7,354 bases of DNA. Origin: Candidatus Izemoplasma sp. Its GTDB lineage: Bacteria > Bacillota_I > Bacilli_A > Izemoplasmatales > Izemoplasmataceae. Below, piece by piece: positions 6,394-7,354 of the stretch; position 1 is the stretch's first letter, and each line of letters starts with the position of its first letter. The stretch is taken from positions 1-7,354 of the forward strand of contig SKJA01000032.1 of assembly GCA_007116105.1 (NCBI GenBank). The letters run 5' to 3'. A program made the position numbers and the translations under genes. The notes under the pieces were generated by a model, which worked only from the letters and a program-made list of their open reading frames with translations, ran no database searches and was not told the DNA's origin.

Positions 6394-6995
6394 TAAAATG
6401 GGCCTTGGAAAATCTTTGGTTTACGATACACTTTATGGCAGTGACGACACCGTGCTTCATACGACTCACTGGCTCCAATTAAGACAATAGGATCGTGATA
6501 CTTCGCAGGTTTTCCATCAACGATACGTTGAGTCCTCGTGGCTGGGGCCCCACACTGAACACACACAGCCGTGAGTTTGGTCACAACCTCAGCTTTCGCA
6601 ATCAGTCGGGGCATAAAAGAAAAGGGCTCAGCTCGAAAATCTGTATCAAGCCCACTGACGATGATTCGTTTTCCTTTATCCGCCAAATAATCAATGATGT
6701 CAAGGACAGACTCATCTAAAAACTGGATTTCGTCAATCGCAATGACTTGGGTAGCCTTATCAATGTATTTGAAAATATCTTTAGAATCGTGAATGTTGTA
6801 CGATTGTGTCCGGTTGTGATTATGTGATACGACTTCACTGGTCGCATAGCGATCATCCATGGCTGGTTTAAACACCACAATGTTTGCTTTTGCATATTCA
6901 AGTCTTTTCACTCGACGAAGCAATTCCTCTGTTTTCCCAGCGAACATGGGGCCACAAATAACTTCAATCCAGCCTTCTTTTTGTTTTAAAACCAT
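6393..6995 (-). CDS. tdk: Thymidine kinase, type II
   Basis: Phosphorylates thymidine to dTMP with ATP in the cytoplasmic salvage route for DNA precursors. From the ATG at 6995 the protein has 200 residues, normal for the tetrameric type II family. Visible are the P-loop GPMFAGKT (15-22), the Walker B-like VIAIDEIQF with catalytic Glu89, a zinc site of Cys145/Cys148 (CVQC) and Cys183/Cys186 (CRHC), and the lasso region ending YEARCR, which contacts the base. ATGs at 7022 and 7001 are in frame, but GAGGTG (7002-7007) lies six bases before the 6995 ATG, almost touches the second and lies downstream of the first, so 6995 is preferred. The stop overlaps the tadA start by one base. No clear promoter is visible in 6996-7054. 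Confidence 0.97.
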   Translation of the reverse strand: MVLKQKEGWIEVICGPMFAGKTEELLRRVKRLEYAKANIVVFKPAMDDRYATSEVVSHNHNRTQSYNIHDSKDIFKYIDKATQVIAIDEIQFLDESVLDIIDYLADKGKRIIVSGLDTDFRAEPFSFMPRLIAKAEVVTKLTAVCVQCGAPATRTQRIVDGKPAKYHDPIVLIGASESYEARCRHCHKVYRKPKIFQGPF

Positions 6996-7001
6996 CGCCA
7001 T

Positions 7002-7007
7002 CACCTC
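7002..7007 (-). promoter_or_regulatory. Ribosome-binding site deciding the tdk start
   Basis: GAGGTG on the minus strand, six bases before the ATG at 6993-6995. It rules out two in-frame upstream ATGs: the one at 7022 would place this site inside the coding region, and the one at 7001 follows it with no spacer. Confidence 0.8.
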
Positions 7008-7046
7008 GTGAATAGTGTACATGAAGTTGTCTGAATTTAAAAGACC

Positions 7047-7073
7047 AAAATAAAGGGACAGATCAACTGTCCC
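7047..7073 (-). terminator. Intrinsic terminator downstream of rpmE
   Basis: On the minus strand GGGACAG and CTGTCCC (7067-7073 with 7055-7061) form a perfect 7-bp hairpin with a five-base loop, followed by TTTATTTT. It lies about ten bases after the rpmE stop and before tdk, so rpmE is probably a separate transcription unit, with tdk starting from its own promoter or from read-through. Confidence 0.85.
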
Positions 7074-7082
7074 TCAGTAAGC

Positions 7083-7301
7083 TTACGCTTCGTTTTCTTG
7101 TTTAATTCCGTAACGCTTGTTAAAACGTTCTACCCGACCATCAGCTGCCGCATGTTTTTGTTTACCGGTGTAAAATGGATGGCAGTTTGAACATGTATCC
7201 ACTTTAAATTGGGGTAAAACTGAGCCTGCTTCAAATTCATTTCCACAGGTTGAACAAACGACTTTGAAACGGTGGTATTTAGGATGAATACCTTTTTTCA
7301 T
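7083..7301 (-). CDS. rpmE: 50S ribosomal protein L31, zinc-binding form
   Basis: L31 is a small protein of the large subunit that bridges toward the 30S head. The 72-residue protein begins MKKGIHPKYH and contains HPFYTGKQ and GRVERFNKRYGI, all family signatures. Four cysteines (Cys16, Cys19, Cys37, Cys40) form two CXXC pairs expected to hold zinc, marking the 'C+' RpmE type rather than the cysteine-free RpmE2 paralogue; the first pair is CXXC where the Bacillus and E. coli proteins have CXC. The ATG at 7301 is chosen because AAGGAGA (7309-7315) lies seven bases upstream; a longer frame from 7322 would add seven residues absent from the family. A perfect palindrome lies just upstream of the ribosome-binding site. 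Confidence 0.98.
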   Translation of the reverse strand: MKKGIHPKYHRFKVVCSTCGNEFEAGSVLPQFKVDTCSNCHPFYTGKQKHAAADGRVERFNKRYGIKQENEA

Positions 7302-7308
7302 TTCAAAA

Positions 7309-7315
7309 TCTCCTT
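7309..7315 (-). promoter_or_regulatory. Ribosome-binding site deciding the rpmE start
   Basis: AAGGAGA on the minus strand, seven bases before the ATG at 7299-7301. It is the strongest Shine-Dalgarno sequence in the window and excludes the upstream in-frame ATG at 7322. Confidence 0.88.
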
Positions 7316-7320
7316 CCGCC

Positions 7321-7333
7321 ATGACATTGTCAT
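7321..7333. repeat. Perfect 6-1-6 palindrome upstream of rpmE
   Basis: ATGACATTGTCAT reads the same on both strands around its central base. It lies six bases upstream of the rpmE ribosome-binding site, in or next to the promoter or leader. It could be an operator for a dimeric repressor or simply chance; it does not match a regulator box that I can name with confidence. Confidence 0.4.
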
Positions 7334-7354
7334 AGTAAGTTTTTCTAAAGCAAA

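Noticed and set aside
6495..6901. Open frames of 74 (plus) and 61 (minus) codons overlapping tdk
   Set aside because: Shadows of tdk, whose own frame has all catalytic and zinc residues.
1..7354. CRISPR array, tRNA/rRNA genes, riboswitch, insertion sequence, phage or toxin-antitoxin genes
   Set aside because: No spaced direct repeats, cloverleaf-like sequences, transposase motifs or unexplained small genes were seen on either strand.

Overview
The window is a compact piece of ordinary bacterial housekeeping chromosome with about eight protein genes and one structural RNA. Lineage clues point to a low-to-moderate GC Bacillota/Mycoplasmatota-type organism. The evidence is the protein flavour, Shine-Dalgarno sequences built on AGGTG/AGGAG, intrinsic terminators with T-tracts, and the mnmG-rsmG pair. 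Two clues narrow this. The SRP RNA is the short form (about 112 nt, no Alu domain), which in this part of the tree is typical of Mollicutes relatives rather than of Bacillus. TGA is used as a stop and every visible tryptophan I checked is TGG, so the recoded genetic code of Mycoplasma/Spiroplasma does not apply. A free-living Acholeplasma- or Izemoplasma-like lineage would fit, but this is inference and I cannot name a species.

Layout from left to right: (1) 1-539, minus: 5' part of rsmG, running off the left edge. (2) 585-609: terminator directed leftward, overlapping the stop codon of mnmG (608-2467, minus). (3) 2468-2566: divergent promoter region between mnmG and a two-component operon. 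(4) 2567-4976, plus: an OmpR-type response regulator and a membrane histidine kinase overlapping by 17 bp. (5) 4979-5024: bidirectional terminator between convergent units. (6) 5029-7301, minus, read right to left: rpmE, terminator, tdk, tadA, SRP RNA, HAD phosphatase. There is no gene-free stretch over 300 bases; the longest, 5815-5940, is filled by the SRP RNA gene.

Functionally, mnmG, rsmG and tadA act on the decoding machinery (tRNA wobble U34 modification, 16S rRNA methylation, and A-to-I editing of the tRNA-Arg anticodon). rpmE supplies a ribosomal protein and the SRP RNA serves co-translational membrane targeting. tdk salvages thymidine, and the Cof-type HAD enzyme probably dephosphorylates a small metabolite. 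The two-component pair is the only clearly accessory element, and its signal is unknown.

I do not see a novel defence, mobile or biosynthetic system here. The points most worth a second look are the SRP RNA wedged between the tadA stop codon and the HAD ribosome-binding site, the sensor domain of the kinase with its lone CX3C cysteine pair, and a small perfect palindrome just upstream of rpmE.
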